Shown: positions 1 through 13,126 of the stretch, piece after piece | How positions within the stretch are numbered: position 1 is the first letter of the stretch | Layout: each line of letters begins with the position of its first letter | NCBI RefSeq assembly: GCF_964355755.1 | Contig: NC_092673.1 | Location: forward strand, 15,813,001 to 15,877,000 | Length of the DNA: 64,000 nucleotides | Source: Antedon mediterranea | Taxonomy: Eukaryota > Echinodermata > Crinoidea > Comatulida > Antedonidae | Direction of reading: 5' to 3' | Program-made: the position numbers and the translations under genes | The notes under the pieces: model-generated | What the model saw: the letters and a program-made list of their open reading frames with translations, nothing else | Databases searched by the model: none | Told to the model about the DNA's origin: nothing

Positions 1-873
1 TTTTACATAATAGTTATCCACAGTAATTTAAAGTAAAAAATAGTCAGATGGCTGCCAGCCAATGGGGTTTTAGTTCAATTTGACCATTTAATTTGTAATT
101 TTATATGAGAAAACCCAACAGCGATGTAAACACTATAGTGTTTACATCGCTGTTGGGTTTGAATGAATAAAATAAAATACTTTAGTATTTGTCAAGGAAT
201 ACTGTAAGTTCCTCTCAACTAACTAATTGAAATACAAGTCGAGAATTATCACACTGAATTCAACCCATATTTATTTGATCTCAAAGTACATTCAACAAGA
301 AAATTGATCTTTCATCTTTATTGCTAGACTTGATTTCTTTTTCACTTTCCTGTGAAAGTTCATAGTTTATATAGCATACTGTCCACTATCAAGTCTGCTC
401 ATTTCTGCAACCATTAATATTTTCTGTCTGCTTCATCTTAACGGTAAATAAATTAGATGAATATTTAATTGTCAAAATCATGAATACTGTTTATTGCACA
501 ACAATCCTAATGATGAATACTAAACGTAATTAGACCATTTACATTCAATCATATTCCCAAAGGAGCACAACATTGAACATTCCTTACAGCATTTAGACGG
601 CAAATAGGTACGCCAATTAAAATTGTTATTACCTGACAAGTTTATTTTTCTGTCAGACGATCAATAGATTCCTAAACAATGTTTTGCTTGATTAGTGTCG
701 GCTTTGGTTGCATTCATGTGTAACTTGTAGAAAACTATCGCATTTAATATTGTCTGCTGTCCTGCATTACAGTCTGTATCCGATCACATCATTAAAGAAA
801 ATCCAGCACACATACCATTAACACAGTTACGTAGCAGGATCTCATCCTTATTGTACAAAAGCAGGTCTCTTAA
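1..873. other. non-coding flank
   Basis: AT-rich sequence with no open frame of convincing composition on either strand. Apart from the palindrome annotated separately, I see no gene, RNA or regulatory element I can support. Confidence 0.5.
111..160. repeat. perfect 50-bp palindrome
   Basis: The two 25-bp arms (111-135 and 136-160) are exact reverse complements with no spacer; the left arm starts AAACCCAACAGCGATG and the centre is CACTA/TAGTG. Pairing stops abruptly on both sides (A at 110, G at 161). It could be a minimal palindromic transposon remnant, a cruciform-forming site or an assembly fold-back. No clear target duplication longer than 2 bp is seen. Confidence 0.9.
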
Positions 874-1050
874 GCGTGGTTCCCACTAGCGACGCAACGC
901 AAGGACGTAACGCAACGCAAATTAATTGACCAATCACAAGCGATGGCTTATTCGCTTGTGATTGCTAACTGTCTATAACTTCGCTTGTCATTGGTTAAAA
1001 CGCTTGCGTTGCGTTTACGTCCTTGCGTTACGTTCTAGTGGGAACCAAGC
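874..1050. mobile_element. MITE family A (GCTTGGTTCCCACTAG-type termini)
   Basis: A 177-bp non-autonomous DNA element. The left end is GCGTGGTTCCCACTAG and the right end is its near-complement CTAGTGGGAACCAAGC. Subterminal ACGTCCTTGCGTT motifs are also inverted, giving arms of about 50 bp around an AT-rich centre. It is preceded by TTAA (870-873) and followed by TTTA, consistent with a TTAA target duplication with one mutation. There is no coding capacity. Confidence 0.85.
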
Positions 1051-1172
1051 TTTACTCTCCTGATAGTTTCTTGCCACAGTCTGCCGTCTTTGCTATGCTA
1101 TTTTAGATTGTTTATTTAGTACATTCAATAATTATGTTGATGATTTCATAGGATTTTCCACTATAAACTTAA

Positions 1173-1295
1173 GCTATACACTATCAACTTATGTGACAAA
1201 AAAATGTGTTTTGCCCATATATGGACATGATGTCATATTACTACCATATTTGGGCACACTTTGTTGGCAAACTAGTTTGATAATGTAGACAGAGC
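1173..1295. mobile_element. MITE family B (GCTCTGTCTACACTA-type termini)
   Basis: A 123-bp inverted-repeat element. The right end reads TGTAGACAGAGC and the left end is a slightly decayed complement. Internally it has CATATATGGACATGATGTCATA and a complementary CACTACCATATTTGGGCAC-type motif. It is flanked on both sides by intact TTAA (1169-1172 and 1296-1299). It is non-coding; other copies lie at 4.2, 28.5 and 62.2 kb. Confidence 0.85.
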
Positions 1296-1299
1296 TTAA

Positions 1300-2585
1300 T
1301 TAAAATAAGAATTGATGGATTTAAAAGGAAGAAGGCATTGGGGGCGGATGCAGAGGGTTTTGCTCTGCTTTGTTACAGCTAAAATAACAATTATGAACTA
1401 CTTTTTTATATCTATTTTTTACAGACTATTAATATTATATGTTAGCGTTCCCCTATTTGAAAGTTATGGGTCCACTGCACTCCTGGGCATATACCCAAAC
1501 ATGATTGGCGAGTTACTGTTGAATTTGCAGTACAATTAGTGAGAAGAAAAAACAAAGAAAACATCACAACTGTGGGTACCTATCTGATTTCAATAAACGT
1601 GTACAATTAAAAACTAAATATAAAACTAGGCCACCACTCTAAAAGTCAGGCTAGATTATTTACATTGACTATGATTATTTTAAAAATGAAATTTAATCTA
1701 AATTTGTATTGTATATGAAGATATCTAAAAACTGAAATGTAATCTAAATGTTAAAACAACATGAAAAGTAGAATGATAATAGTAACCCAGTTTTAGTAAG
1801 TGTGTCAGAGATTCTGTATAACAGTCTGGTTAGAATGCATGCTTTTTTATCATCTGCAGTACCATTTTGTTCTCTTTTTTAATGGTAGAATGTTTTGTTA
1901 AGACTGTATGATGTAACGGTTTTCTTTAACATTTAAAAGATCCCGCAAGATTTACTGGAATAAGTTTCTTCTAATCCGCATTAAAATGGCGTAAGAAACT
2001 ATAATCCAAACTGCCTAGTAGTCACAAGTCCAAACCATTAACAATATTGCACAAGAGCTATCAAAGGCTAACATGTTCGAATGATACAGTACAGTAAAAT
2101 AAGTACAATATATCTGGCCTTTTTGTATTCAGATTGTTAGGCCTACAGTATCACTTGGGATTCTACCTTGCTTAATTGTCCGGAATAGATTGCTTAGATG
2201 GGAGAACACTATCTATAGTATTATCTGCGAAACTTTCTACTTGGTAATATATACAATGTCACTATTCATGTTGAAATCCAAGAGAAGCTTCTGAAATCAT
2301 TAATCGTTGTTTTTTATATTTGACTGGTGTTGCAATTATTCACTTGTTTGACTACACGCCATAGATTTTTTTTTCAATGTTCCTCCCACGCAGGTATATG
2401 ATTCCATGTCGTTTGCGGATTGGTGTGAAATATCGTAGGTTTTAGTAACTAGGTATACTTTTTAATAGCTAAATCCTTAATTGGCCAGTGCTATCGATAT
2501 GTAATATTTGTTAAGGTTATCTAGTATATTAGCATTCTTCTTTAGGATTGTAATTGTTTACTACTGTGGAGTAGCTTTGCGTCAT
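1300..2585. other. non-coding interval
   Basis: No gene supported. A 75-codon plus frame at 1312-1539 has no recognisable motif and ordinary AT-rich composition, so I treat it as chance. Confidence 0.45.
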
Positions 2586-2589
2586 GATG

Positions 2590-2680
2590 TTGGGTAGACC
2601 TAATTGGTCAGATGTTTTGCCCTACTATCAGGCTATTGATCTGGAGGTCGTGGGTTCGTGTCTCACCCTAGAATTACTTG
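2590..2680 (+). mobile_element. tRNA-like SINE head
   Basis: The segment has the look of an RNA polymerase III promoter. There is an A-box-like TAATTGGTCAGATG and, about 45 bases on, a T-arm-like GTGGGTTCGTGTCTCAC, in which GTGGG pairs with CTCAC around a 7-nt TTCGTGT loop. The rest does not fold into a convincing tRNA cloverleaf, so I favour a SINE head over a functional tRNA gene. Its 3' limit is uncertain. Confidence 0.45.
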
Positions 2681-2759
2681 CGTATTCTCAATGTACTTAG
2701 TATACAGTACAAATTACGTCAGAGTAGAGCAAAAATCTGACCAAACATCCTTCTTTACT

Positions 2760-4217
2760 TTATAATAGTTCTCAAAAGTGTGAAGTATTCAAACCTGATC
2801 CATTTTATGTTGAAGACAAACTTCTCTGGAATTTTAAGGAGCAAGCTGCCAGAAAATAAACTGTAAACCCAACATAAAACGTGTACACCTGTTGCTGATA
2901 CGTACTACATTCTCAAATAAACATACTTTAGATTGATATTTGAAGAATATAATAATTTATTATTTGTTGGCAATTACCCAAATGAAATTGTATGCGACAT
3001 AACTTTAGAAGCATGTCTATGGACTTCGAGCATCTATTGCTAACGTTTAGAAGTATCTCTGTTTATATATGATGTTTTTTATGCTAATTTAAAATAACTT
3101 CTTAACTGGCTACCCGTCACAAATTTTTTTGGAGGGAAACCTCCAAATGTTATTACTTTCTGGGTTTTTGCCTCTTAATTTGTAACATTTAAATTGTTAT
3201 TTTGTATACCTTAAAAGATAAGAAATAAATGTTATTATGAATGAATGAATATGATTTGAAATAGTTATTTGTATCTTGTATGTAAACATAATTGCATTTT
3301 TGTTCATGTATATTAGTAAAGAGGAACCATTGTAATCAAGGAAGTAGTAGGTACGTAATTTGTACGTAATATGTGCGTTTGTTATATCGAGTATGATGAT
3401 TTCTTTTTTTATGAAATACTGTTTCAGGCTGTTGTTTGATTTTTTATTTTTTTGATTGCATAACAGGAGTATTTTGTTTCGGTGAATTGCAGTAGTCGGC
3501 TTAACTGTACAAAAGAACCTGATATCACCACCATTACTTCTTTTAACATGTCCATTTTTGAACATTTTAATTACTTTTCCTAATCTAAGCAACGTAACAT
3601 ACGCATGTTGTTATCCTTTTTATGCTGTTCTATATTTTGTGCATGGTATTATTTTAAATTGCTCTTTTCGTCCAAATCCCGTTCCACTCATTTTGCTTAA
3701 CAATCTCCTCCGGAGAACAATTTCAGAGTTTGAATCAAGTTTAAATTTTCATCTCGTAAAAGTGCTAAGTCTCCTATGGTTTAATGCGCTTTACTTTACA
3801 TTTACGTGTCTGTGAAATGTCATTACGCCGTGAAATAAATTGTGTACATTTTATATAAAAGGAGAACATTGTTAAATTTTCGGATTGAGTCGTCTTGCAC
3901 AAATATACATAAACCCATTGTGCTGTTTAATAATTACATAGGCCTATAATATAATCATTGAAATAGCTTTCAGCCATTAAGTATAATTATCACCATTCAG
4001 TAAAAGCATACTGTACAATTTATCATGTAATGTAACAGTAGAAAGTAGTATGTTGAAGCATGAATTCAACTACTGTATACTTTCAAGTGATTGAGTAAGG
4101 AGACCTTATTCCACTTATCTTGCTAATCAACAGCCAATTGTTAGAGGCCGTAATCTACAGCCAAGTGCATTGCCTTAATAGAAGTGATGACGCTTCTCTG
4201 TATTTATCCGTATCATC
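2760..4217. other. non-coding interval
   Basis: AT-rich DNA. Short frames at 3197-3592 (minus) and 3558-3815 (plus) overlap each other, have no domain-like composition and lack splice context. I see nothing else. Confidence 0.4.
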
Positions 4218-4221
4218 TTAA

Positions 4222-4373
4222 GCTCTCTCTACACTATCAAACTTTACGTGACAACAAAATGTGACGTGCCCATGTATAGACATGATGATGTCATATCACT
4301 ACCATATTTTTAAGCATATCACTACCATTTGGGCACATCACAATTTTTTGTCAAACTAGTTTGATAGTGTAGC
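4222..4373. mobile_element. MITE family B, 3'-trimmed copy
   Basis: It starts GCTCTCTCTACACTATCAAAC after an intact TTAA (4218-4221) and ends TTTGATAGTGTAGC followed by TTTA. The terminal AGACAG of other copies is missing at the right end. An internal CACTACCAT block is duplicated. Non-coding. Confidence 0.8.
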
Positions 4374-4549
4374 TTTACTTCTGTTGACTACCGGTATACG
4401 TCTTTGCTGCTCGACTATTGATCTCTTCCGGTGGACGGATGGTCTGCTTTTAACTTTTTCAATAGTTTTTTTAGTTATTTGTTTATCTGAATTTTCTTAA
4501 TCAATTTTTAAAGCATGAATCATACCATTTGGTGTTGCTAATCAACAAC

Positions 4550-4610
4550 CAATTGTAGGCCTATGCCTAATTGTAGGCCTATGCCTAATCGTAGGTCTAT
4601 GCCTAATCTA
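4550..4610. repeat. 18-bp tandem repeat, three units
   Basis: Three copies of an AATTGTAGGCCTATGCCT-type unit; the third carries CGTAGGTC. The flanks (GCTAATCAACA...CCAATTG and CTACAGCCAAGTGCATTGC) match a second segment at about 4123-4175, so the triplication sits inside an older local duplication. Confidence 0.75.
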
Positions 4611-4619
4611 CAGCCAAGT

Positions 4620-7600
4620 GCATTGCGTTAATCATCCGAATAACCAATTGTTAAAAACATGAGACAGACAATATTTTTTTTGGAAATTCATACAAATTTC
4701 AACTTTTGTTGCATGAGTATGAGTATAATATACCGATTAAAAAATATATACATATGGATCTGTACTGCGATGATTCATTTCTTTTTACTAAAGCTAAAAC
4801 TAACGTTGTCTTGAACCGTCATTAGTTGGTTAGAATAAATATATTATCATGAATTAGATTACTTAAACTAATACTTAATGTTGTATATCTGTATTGCACC
4901 TGTTTTTCATAGAGTACATTGAATTATATCGGTGTCTTTGATTTATTTCCAAAGTTTTATTAAAATTCAAAATTTCTTCTCTATATCTGCCGACATATCA
5001 TTCGTATTTACGAGTTTTGTTACTTTCATTCATTTTCTCCCATTTTTATTTTCATGTTTGCTTATAAAAACGATTTCTGTTTTCCAATAAGTTGCATTTC
5101 GTATGTAGCCTTTCTAACGTTGTGTTGTGAACTAGACTGCTAGATAATACAACTTTTTCGTGTTTAACTAGTTTTCTGTTTCAATGCATCTCATTTGATC
5201 TCCAATTTCTCTATTAGTATTAATATCATATACTGGTCGTAAACATTCTACGGAGCCATTATTTCAAAATCTAGTTCAATATGCAATTTAAGTTTAAATT
5301 TAATTTCCAAGTTTTATAACATCAATAAACCAATCACCAATATATCGAAATATCTTAAAACACTCATAAGGAAACTGATTAAATGGGCTAGTCGGTCAAT
5401 GTTATTTATTGATGGTGTTCTGATACATCGAAATAATCAAAGTTTAAACCTTTTTTGTGAAGATTGAGTAGGCCTACATTTAATATTATGACGTCATAAG
5501 TAGGCCATCAAGTTGGCATAACCATGCACAGTTCTTCGTTTTTCTTCTTAAATAAAGAGTACAAGTTGTCGTAAAGACCAAATGTCTGTTTAAATTCTCA
5601 ATTCTGTTTATTAAGTGACTGCATATTATTATGTTCGAGATTTTCTTCCCTTTTTGTCGTTAAAAGCTTGCATTCACATCTTCATTATTAAGAAAGTGCA
5701 ATGACTATTAGCAAATTACATAATGTTGTTTTATGACAACAGGCCATTATATTTACATTTTAATGACATTATGACCCATAAATATAGATCATGTTAATCA
5801 AAACACTATGAATTGGTTTTAGCCCACTTCTCATATTCTGTGAATATTGAGATTGATATGTTATGAAGGAAGACATTCTGCACAAGATTATAGAAGTATT
5901 ATGTTGGTTGAAAGTAAGCCACACGATCATTAAGCGCTGTTTGTTATTTTATGGAATGTTATATGCAAATACATACTCTTATGTATGTTGGTGTAAACAT
6001 GTCATCAACAGAACATTGTTTATCTTATTTCATTTCACTTTTCTTCCTAATCCATTCATTATTAGGCATACAACAAAATTGATACCTGATTGAACTGCGT
6101 AGTTTTTTGTTTTTCACCAAAGTCACTTCTAACTATAGAGCGCCATCACAGTAAACTTTTAGCCAATAAGGAAAAAGACTATATCCAATGGCCATGCGCA
6201 TAGGCGGTTGATTACTTTGTGACAACACGGGCTTGCATTTTCCTTAGTTATAATGTGAAAAGGAATATCAGTTATATATACATATTATTTTCATTTCATT
6301 GAAACTTTTACTTTAGAAAATCCTTCAAAGAGAGATTTAACGTATCGTGTTGTATTCTAACAGGTATTAGCCTTTGTTACTAAGAATGTTCATAGCAAAA
6401 TAGTTTCTTAACTACGTCTCCTTCTCGATGCTTTAAAAATATCTTAACAAATGTTTGTTTAAATAAGAACTCTACGGAATCTTACTATAAATGACTTTAC
6501 ATTTATTATAACGGAAAGCTGTCACTTAAAGAATTATTTTAATCTATATAAACACATGTTTCTAAAAGGCCATTTCCAAGTTTTACCCTTCGGCTAAAAA
6601 TCGATCTATAGTAAAATGTCTTGTGTCATAAACAATAAATATAAATTTTCAACTTATATCCAATTCATGATTTCAGGCCATTTGAAACGCACATTCTTTA
6701 GCATTGTTAGGCACTAATACATTATATTGTAAGGGAACCTTTTACTACATTTTCTAAATGATAATAATGCCTGTAGATTAATATCAGTACTGTCGTCGGC
6801 AGTGTATTTTTAATGAATACATCCGATCTATTATCTTTGATCCGATGTAACACAATATTTTTTTCTCACTTGCATGAAAAAGTATCAACAACGTTCTTAC
6901 GTGCGCGTCTACTTCGTGTACTGGCGTCACTGACTGTTTTTTATTTATAGTGAATGCAATACGGATTTATTTGAATAATCTTATAGATAATTATGTTATT
7001 GTCCTAATCACGTTAATACAACAATATTAAAATACTGTTTCCAATATAATGATAATGTATTAAAGTGAAACCCAACCACTATAGCTAAGCCAGTACTCAA
7101 TCGTGTAGCCATTGATATATCACTCTATTCTCTGCAATGATCTCAACATACACCATTATATATCCAGTGTCATAGGAAAATTCTGCAAAATAGGCTTATT
7201 TCAGGATATACCTATGATACAGGCGTCACGTGTGATACAGTAGCGAAAATCGTCTTCATGTATTGTAGGTTCATGTATATGCTATTCTGATCACGTGATT
7301 GTAAATTGATTTGTTTAATAGAATTATTGTTACCTATACGAGTTTTGTTTTTATCCTGTAATGTAACGAGAATATTTTCATGTCTTAAATTTCAGTTTTT
7401 CAAGAAGGCTGACAAACCTGATACATCAGGTTTTTATGTTCAACGTCGCTTTTTAAACCCATATCGATTGCATTTGATAGATTATATATATATTCATTGT
7501 CAAATAATAGTGTTGTCCACTTAAATAACATTGCATACAAGTAAACCGCTACTCCAATTGATCGTTTTGCAAATAAATAACTAGGTTGGCAATCACATTC

Positions 7601-10600
7601 TTTTCAATATTTAAAATCTCTTATGGACAGCAATGAAGTTTTATCAACATAATAAATTAGCTAATTATATAATATTGTACAACGAAACGTTCTCATTAGT
7701 GAGGTTTGTTTTAAAGTGTTCCAGCCAATAGGCCTAATAGTTAGGAATCACGCTTGAAGCTAATGCACATCTGTATACATTCACATATATATTATGTGAT
7801 TATTAACATACACATGAAAAAAGTTCAAATAAATACGATAATGTTGTTCTTAATGTTCTCTATTATTAATCGTGTTTAGTGTTTATTTGGCTATTCGTAA
7901 AGCTAGGTTTAATCGTTCAAATTTTGATAAAAATTATACGTGCTTCTTTACGCGCGTTAACAAAATGATGTATCGGTATCATCTTATGGTTATACAGATG
8001 ATATCGGAGCCTCAGCTGCAAGTTTCGTCCTTCTTAAAGAACAAAACCTATTAAACATGAGTTCATCCACCGCTGTAACTTGCTTCAAAAATTGTAAAAA
8101 AAAAAAGATCTCGATATGGATTTCTGGAAGTGATCTCCCTAAAAACGAAGATTTCAAATAACATTGATTTTTCTTTGAGTATAAAATTGGATATGGGTGA
8201 CATTTCCGAGATGAATGTTCTTAGAAAAAGGTTCACTTTCAGTTTTTAAAATCCAATGATACAGCAGATTACTTGTAATCTTATATGCACCTGTTTCCAA
8301 AGCAACACATTGGACTTTTGGGGAAATATATTGAGGGTATTCAATTTATTGGCATGGGTTCGAAGTCGACTCGATAAAAGTATAATTTCCATTGGTCTGA
8401 AAGTGCTTTCTTTGAAGATTGGTGGCAGTATAACACGAGGGTTTTAGGGGCAGGTCACTTGACCGATTTCAACGTTGCAGACCACTTCACAATATAACAA
8501 CAATAACGGTGATTTATATAATACTTTAATTGTTGCGTTTATGTAGTTTTGTATGTGTAGTTCTTTTCAGGTTATAAGGTTGGCTGATTTTGGAAGATAA
8601 ATTATTTATTTACATGTTCACCAATATGAAATAAGGAGATTACTGTAGGTCCAGTGTAGCCTATAGTACAGTTTATCCATAGTGATTAATTTACTATTGG
8701 TAATCCTTGCCCTAAATACATAAAATAAAAAAAAACGTTCAAAATATTGTATATAATATAAAAATCTTTAACGGTGGATATTTGTATCTCAAATCTCTCA
8801 ATAAGTATAAGTATTATATAATGATTGAAATGTCTGTAATGCCGTCTTAGGATTTATAACAAATTTAGATCGTAGGTTTAAAATTATGTATCTAACCTTT
8901 TGACTGGATGAACGCGGCGATTTTCATGGGTTTAAAAAAAATTTAAATGTCATATATTTTGTGCGCTTGGCTTGTAATAATTGGACATAAGTGACTACGC
9001 CACCATGATCACGATGATCATGGCATACATTTGTACAATTAGGCCTACGTTATATATCCGTAGAAATTGCTATAGATGCGTGCAATCAATACTGTACGTA
9101 ATCGCGCTACGCATATACGTATCACGCTATATTCATATGAACAATTACGCTGCATAAAACCACGCTATGTATACGTAGCCTACAATCACCCTCATAACGC
9201 GTAATACGTAATCGAGCTACGCATACGTGCGTTGTGTGTCTTCGTGATGCATGCCGATTAATTGTCTTACTACTTTGAAACTGTCTACGAAGTAAATAGT
9301 TAAACTGAGATTATAGACAACACACTAAAGAGATTTCAAGCAAACTATTAAAAGGTTAGATTTAAGTGGTAAATCGAGATATTCATTTCCAAATTATCGC
9401 TGTAAACGTACATTGGTTAGTGTTATTGTTGATTAGCAATCACGAATCATTCTAAAAATGCCACAGATCATTGTCCGTTAGTAAGCAATACTTCTATGAA
9501 TATATATGTATATATTAATGCATGTATTTAATTTGAAACTAATAGGTAATAGTATGTTTTTCAAATAAACTGCGGTGACATCAAAGAACCGAGATGCTGA
9601 ACTCGCTCGTTGTACAAATATCGTTAGCAGACGACACAAGATTTCTTTGCACTTATTTGATGAATAGATACTGAATGTTTATAATGATAAGTTACTATGA
9701 TTTTAATTTTAAAAGTGTGGTATTAAACATTAATCTGCGACATGTGTTAATTTAATACCAGATAAGTTTCAATCGCTAATATGAACTATTTACTCATCTG
9801 CCTGACGTCATGGCCGTTCATTGCAATCAAACAGTTAATGTAACCAAAATCAAAAGTTATGTAAACTTCGTAAATATCATTACTAAGTACGCCTACAATA
9901 TCTAAACGATACATTTATGAATTTTAAAATTTAAACACGCCAAAGTACATCGTTTATTTCACCACCATGGAATCTCTGTAAACAATAATAATACATGTAC
10001 GATACCGTACGCCAGCTTTAGGCCTAGGCCTACGTGTCAACAAAAGCCCTTGCAAATCATTAAGTATGTAAATTTATTAACCGAAAATGATCATCATAGA
10101 ACTGTGTAAGATTGCACAGGTGATCGTGAATCTAACGGCTATTTGGCGTGACGTTTATGTGTCGTGCAGACGCGCTATCTTGATGATGTTCTCGAGTACA
10201 TTCCCGCCAACCATTTGTACGTCATATAACCAGCACGTAAAAGAGTGCACCGCTGGTTTCGATGAAAGACATCTCTTAAAGTTTCTGATTAGCCGCGGAT
10301 GATCAAGCTTTATTTGGTGTATGAATTAATTCATACGCACGATTCAAACATCACATTGTTTGAAATCTATTCGTATACTGTTTAATGACTGTAAGTTCTT
10401 CATGTTGGTTATGCGTACTGAAATTCAATGTATTTTGACTCGACGGTTTTAAAAGCATTTTCTATTAAAAATCGTTGTATGAGCTCAGACGCACAACGTC
10501 ATTTAACCGTATAAAACAAAACCACACCAGTGACAAAAAGGTAAATAACAGTAATGTATTCCATTTATGATTTGGACTATTTAGTCAATATTAAAAACTA

Positions 10601-10692
10601 CAAAGTTGAAAACGATTTTTCTAAAACTATTAAAAAAATTGTATGTATAATAATTAATTTTGTAAGTGAGAAACAAAATCCGAATACTGACA
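4620..10692. other. long non-coding interval
   Basis: No gene can be supported across 6 kb. A segment at 7160-7225 (ATATCCAGTGTCATAGGAAA) recurs inverted near 42490-42545, so it is an unnamed interspersed repeat. At 9097-9230 a CG-containing TACGTAATCG(C/A)GCTACGCATA motif occurs twice. The most gene-like frame is an ATG-initiated 71-codon plus frame at 10087-10302, with higher GC than its surroundings but no recognisable motif and no splice context; I would not call it a gene. Confidence 0.4.
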
Positions 10693-10700
10693 GTTCAATG

Positions 10701-11692
10701 GGTTCTAGGACACCTACCCCCTAGACAGTTACCCCCCGGATGTTTACCCCCTTATGACAACTACCCCCCGGACAACTACCCCCTTAGGACAACTACCCCC
10801 TTAGGATAACAACCCCCCGGACAACCACCCCCTTAGGATAACTACCCCCCGGATAACTACCCCCCGGGTAACTACCCCCGGTCAACTACCCCCTGGTCAA
10901 CTACCACCCCCCCCCCCCCCCCCCAATCCAAAAGTAGACAAATATATAGGACCGGTTTCTGTAAAAATGAAATCATCTGTTTTTAACGGGTGTTTCGAAA
11001 CTAGAGACCCGAGACCAGAGACCTGACACGAGACCCAATACGAAAAGGGAGACCTATATTTGGGTCTCCCTTTTCGTATATTAGGGTCTCCCTTTCGGTA
11101 TAGTGTGGTCTCTCTTTTCGTATAGTGAGTCTCCCTTTTCTTATAGTGGGTCTCCCTTTTCGTATATTTGGATCTCCCATTTTGTATATTTGGGTCTCCC
11201 TTTTCGTATATTTGGGTCTCCCTTTTCGTATACAGTATTTAGGTCTCCCTTTTCGTATAGTGGGGTCTCCCTTTTCGTATAGTGGGGTCTCCCTTTTCGT
11301 ACGTGGGTCTCCCTTTTCGTATATTTAGGTCTCTCTTTTCGTATTGGGTCTCGGGTCTCTGACTCCAAGTAGTTGTCCTACGGGGAGTATTGTGTCAGAG
11401 GTAGTTGTCCGCGGGGTAATTACCCGGGGGGGGGGGGTAATTGTCCGTGGGGTTGTTGTCCGGAGGGGGGGGTAATTGTTCCTAGGGGTAATTGTCCGGG
11501 GGGTAGTTTTCCAGGGGGTAGTTGTCCTAAGGGGGTTGTTGTCCTAAGGGGGTAGTTGTCCGGGGGGTATTTGTCCGGGGGGTAGTTGTCCTAAAGGGGT
11601 AGTTGTCCTAAGGGGGTAGTGGTCCAGGTGGTGGTTGTCCGGGGGGTAGTTTTCCGGGGGGTAAATGTCCAGGGGGTGAATATCCGGATACG
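10701..11692. mobile_element. fold-back element with tandem-repeat arms
   Basis: The left arm (about 10701-10924) is a tandem array of 15-17 bp units of the form GGACAACTACCCCC(C/TTA). The right arm (about 11365-11692) carries the reverse complement, GGGGGTAGTTGTCC. Between them is a second inverted layer: GAGACCCAATACGAAAAGG near 11030 mirrors CTTTTCGTATTGGGTCTC near 11335, around a tandem GGGTCTCCCTTTTCGTATA core. The element is bounded by an exact 8-bp direct repeat, GTTCAATG, at 10693-10700 and 11693-11700. Its organisation matches fold-back transposons such as Drosophila FB and sea-urchin TU (known classes; homology not shown). The right arm is strongly G-rich on the plus strand, with potential for G-quadruplexes. 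Short frames inside are repeat artefacts. Confidence 0.85.
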
Positions 11693-11807
11693 GTTCAATG
11701 ACACAACTGAATAAAACAAAATCACAATTCACACGGGAAAAGGTTACATGTAATTTGTACTGTATTGTATTAACAGTAATTAAAAAGCAGATGACTTATA
11801 ATTAAAT

Positions 11808-12965
11808 TGTTAACAGTGCACTATTTCCTTGACTTATATCACAGACAAATATTAGTATTAACATCACTTAAAGGTGCACTATTACCATGTCTTACATACA
11901 AATAAGTATTAACATCACTGGAAGGTGCACTATTACCATGTCTTACATCATAGACAAATAAGTATTAACATCACTTAAAGGCGCACTATTACCATGTCTT
12001 ATCATCACAGACAAATAAGTATTAACATTACTTAAAGGTGCACTATTACCATGTCTTACATCACAGACAAATAAGTATTAACATCACTTAAAGGCGCACT
12101 ATTACCATGTCTTATCATCACAGACAAATAAGTATTAACATCACTTAAAGGTGCACTATTACCATGTCTTACATCATAGATAAATAAGTATTAACATTAC
12201 TTAAAGGTGCACTATTACCATGTCTTACATAGTCAAATAAGTATTAACATCACTTAAAGGTGCACTATTACCATGTCTTACATCATAGACAAATAAGTAT
12301 TAACATCACTTAAAGGCGCACTATTACCATGTCTTATCATCACAGACAAATAAGTATTAACATCACTTAAAGGTGCACTATTACCATGTCTTACATCATA
12401 GACAAATAAGTATTAACATCACTTAAAGGTGCACTATTACCTTGTCTTACATAGACAAATAAGTATTAACATCACTTAAAGGTGCACTATTACCATGTCT
12501 TACATCATAGACAAATAAGTATTAACATCACTTAAAGGCGCACTATTACCATGTCTTACATCACAGACAAATAAGTATTAACATCACTTAAAGGTGCACT
12601 ATTACCATGTCTTACATCATAGACAAATAAGTATTAACATCACTTAAAGGTGCACTATTACCATGTCTTATCATCACAGACAAATAAGTATTAACATCAC
12701 TTAAAGGTGCACTATTACCATGTCTTACATCATAGACAAATAAGTATTAACATCACTTAAAGGTGCACTATTACCTTGTCTTACATAGACAAATAAGTAT
12801 TAACATCACTTAAAGGTGCACTATTACCATGTCTTACATCATAGACAAATAAGTATTAACATCACTTAAAGGTGCACTATTACCTTGTCTTACATCATAG
12901 ACAAATAAGTATTAACATCACTTAAAGGTGCACTATTACCATGTGCACTATTACCACATATTAAC
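11808..12965. repeat. 56-bp satellite array
   Basis: About 20 head-to-tail copies of a unit containing AAGTATTAACATCACTTAAA, GGTGCACTATTACCATGTC and TTACATCATAGACAAAT. Units alternate between GGTGC/GGCGC and TTACATCATAG/TTATCATCACAG variants, and some are about 8-10 bp shorter because CATCA is missing. Degenerate units occur on both sides of the retrotransposon at 13.1-23.9 kb, so the array once extended across that site. Non-coding. Confidence 0.95.
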
Positions 12966-13126
12966 ATCAGAAATAACTTATCGGTTAAAATGACTATATT
13001 ACTTGCTGTAAAAACAGTAAATGACTTATAAATTCATTTAGTTCTCTTTTATTTATTTCCAACTTCATATTCATTAGAAACATGAATTAGGCCCTACACA
13101 TTTTAAGTATTAAAGTCACTTACTAG

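Noticed and set aside
2590-2680. Functional tRNA gene
   Set aside because: Only the T-arm folds; no acceptor or anticodon stem could be built, so a SINE head is more likely.
7390-7500. Possible exon FFKKADKPDTSGFYVQRR after AATTTCAG
   Set aside because: No convincing donor and no neighbouring exon in compatible phase.
8571-8606. RLADFG, recalling the kinase DFG loop, after a TTTTCAG acceptor
   Set aside because: The frame stops three codons later with no donor, and no other kinase motif is nearby.
11125-11732. Frames over the fold-back core and arms (e.g. Tyr/Phe-rich and Gly/Pro-rich repeats)
   Set aside because: They follow tandem repeats of the fold-back element and occur on both strands.
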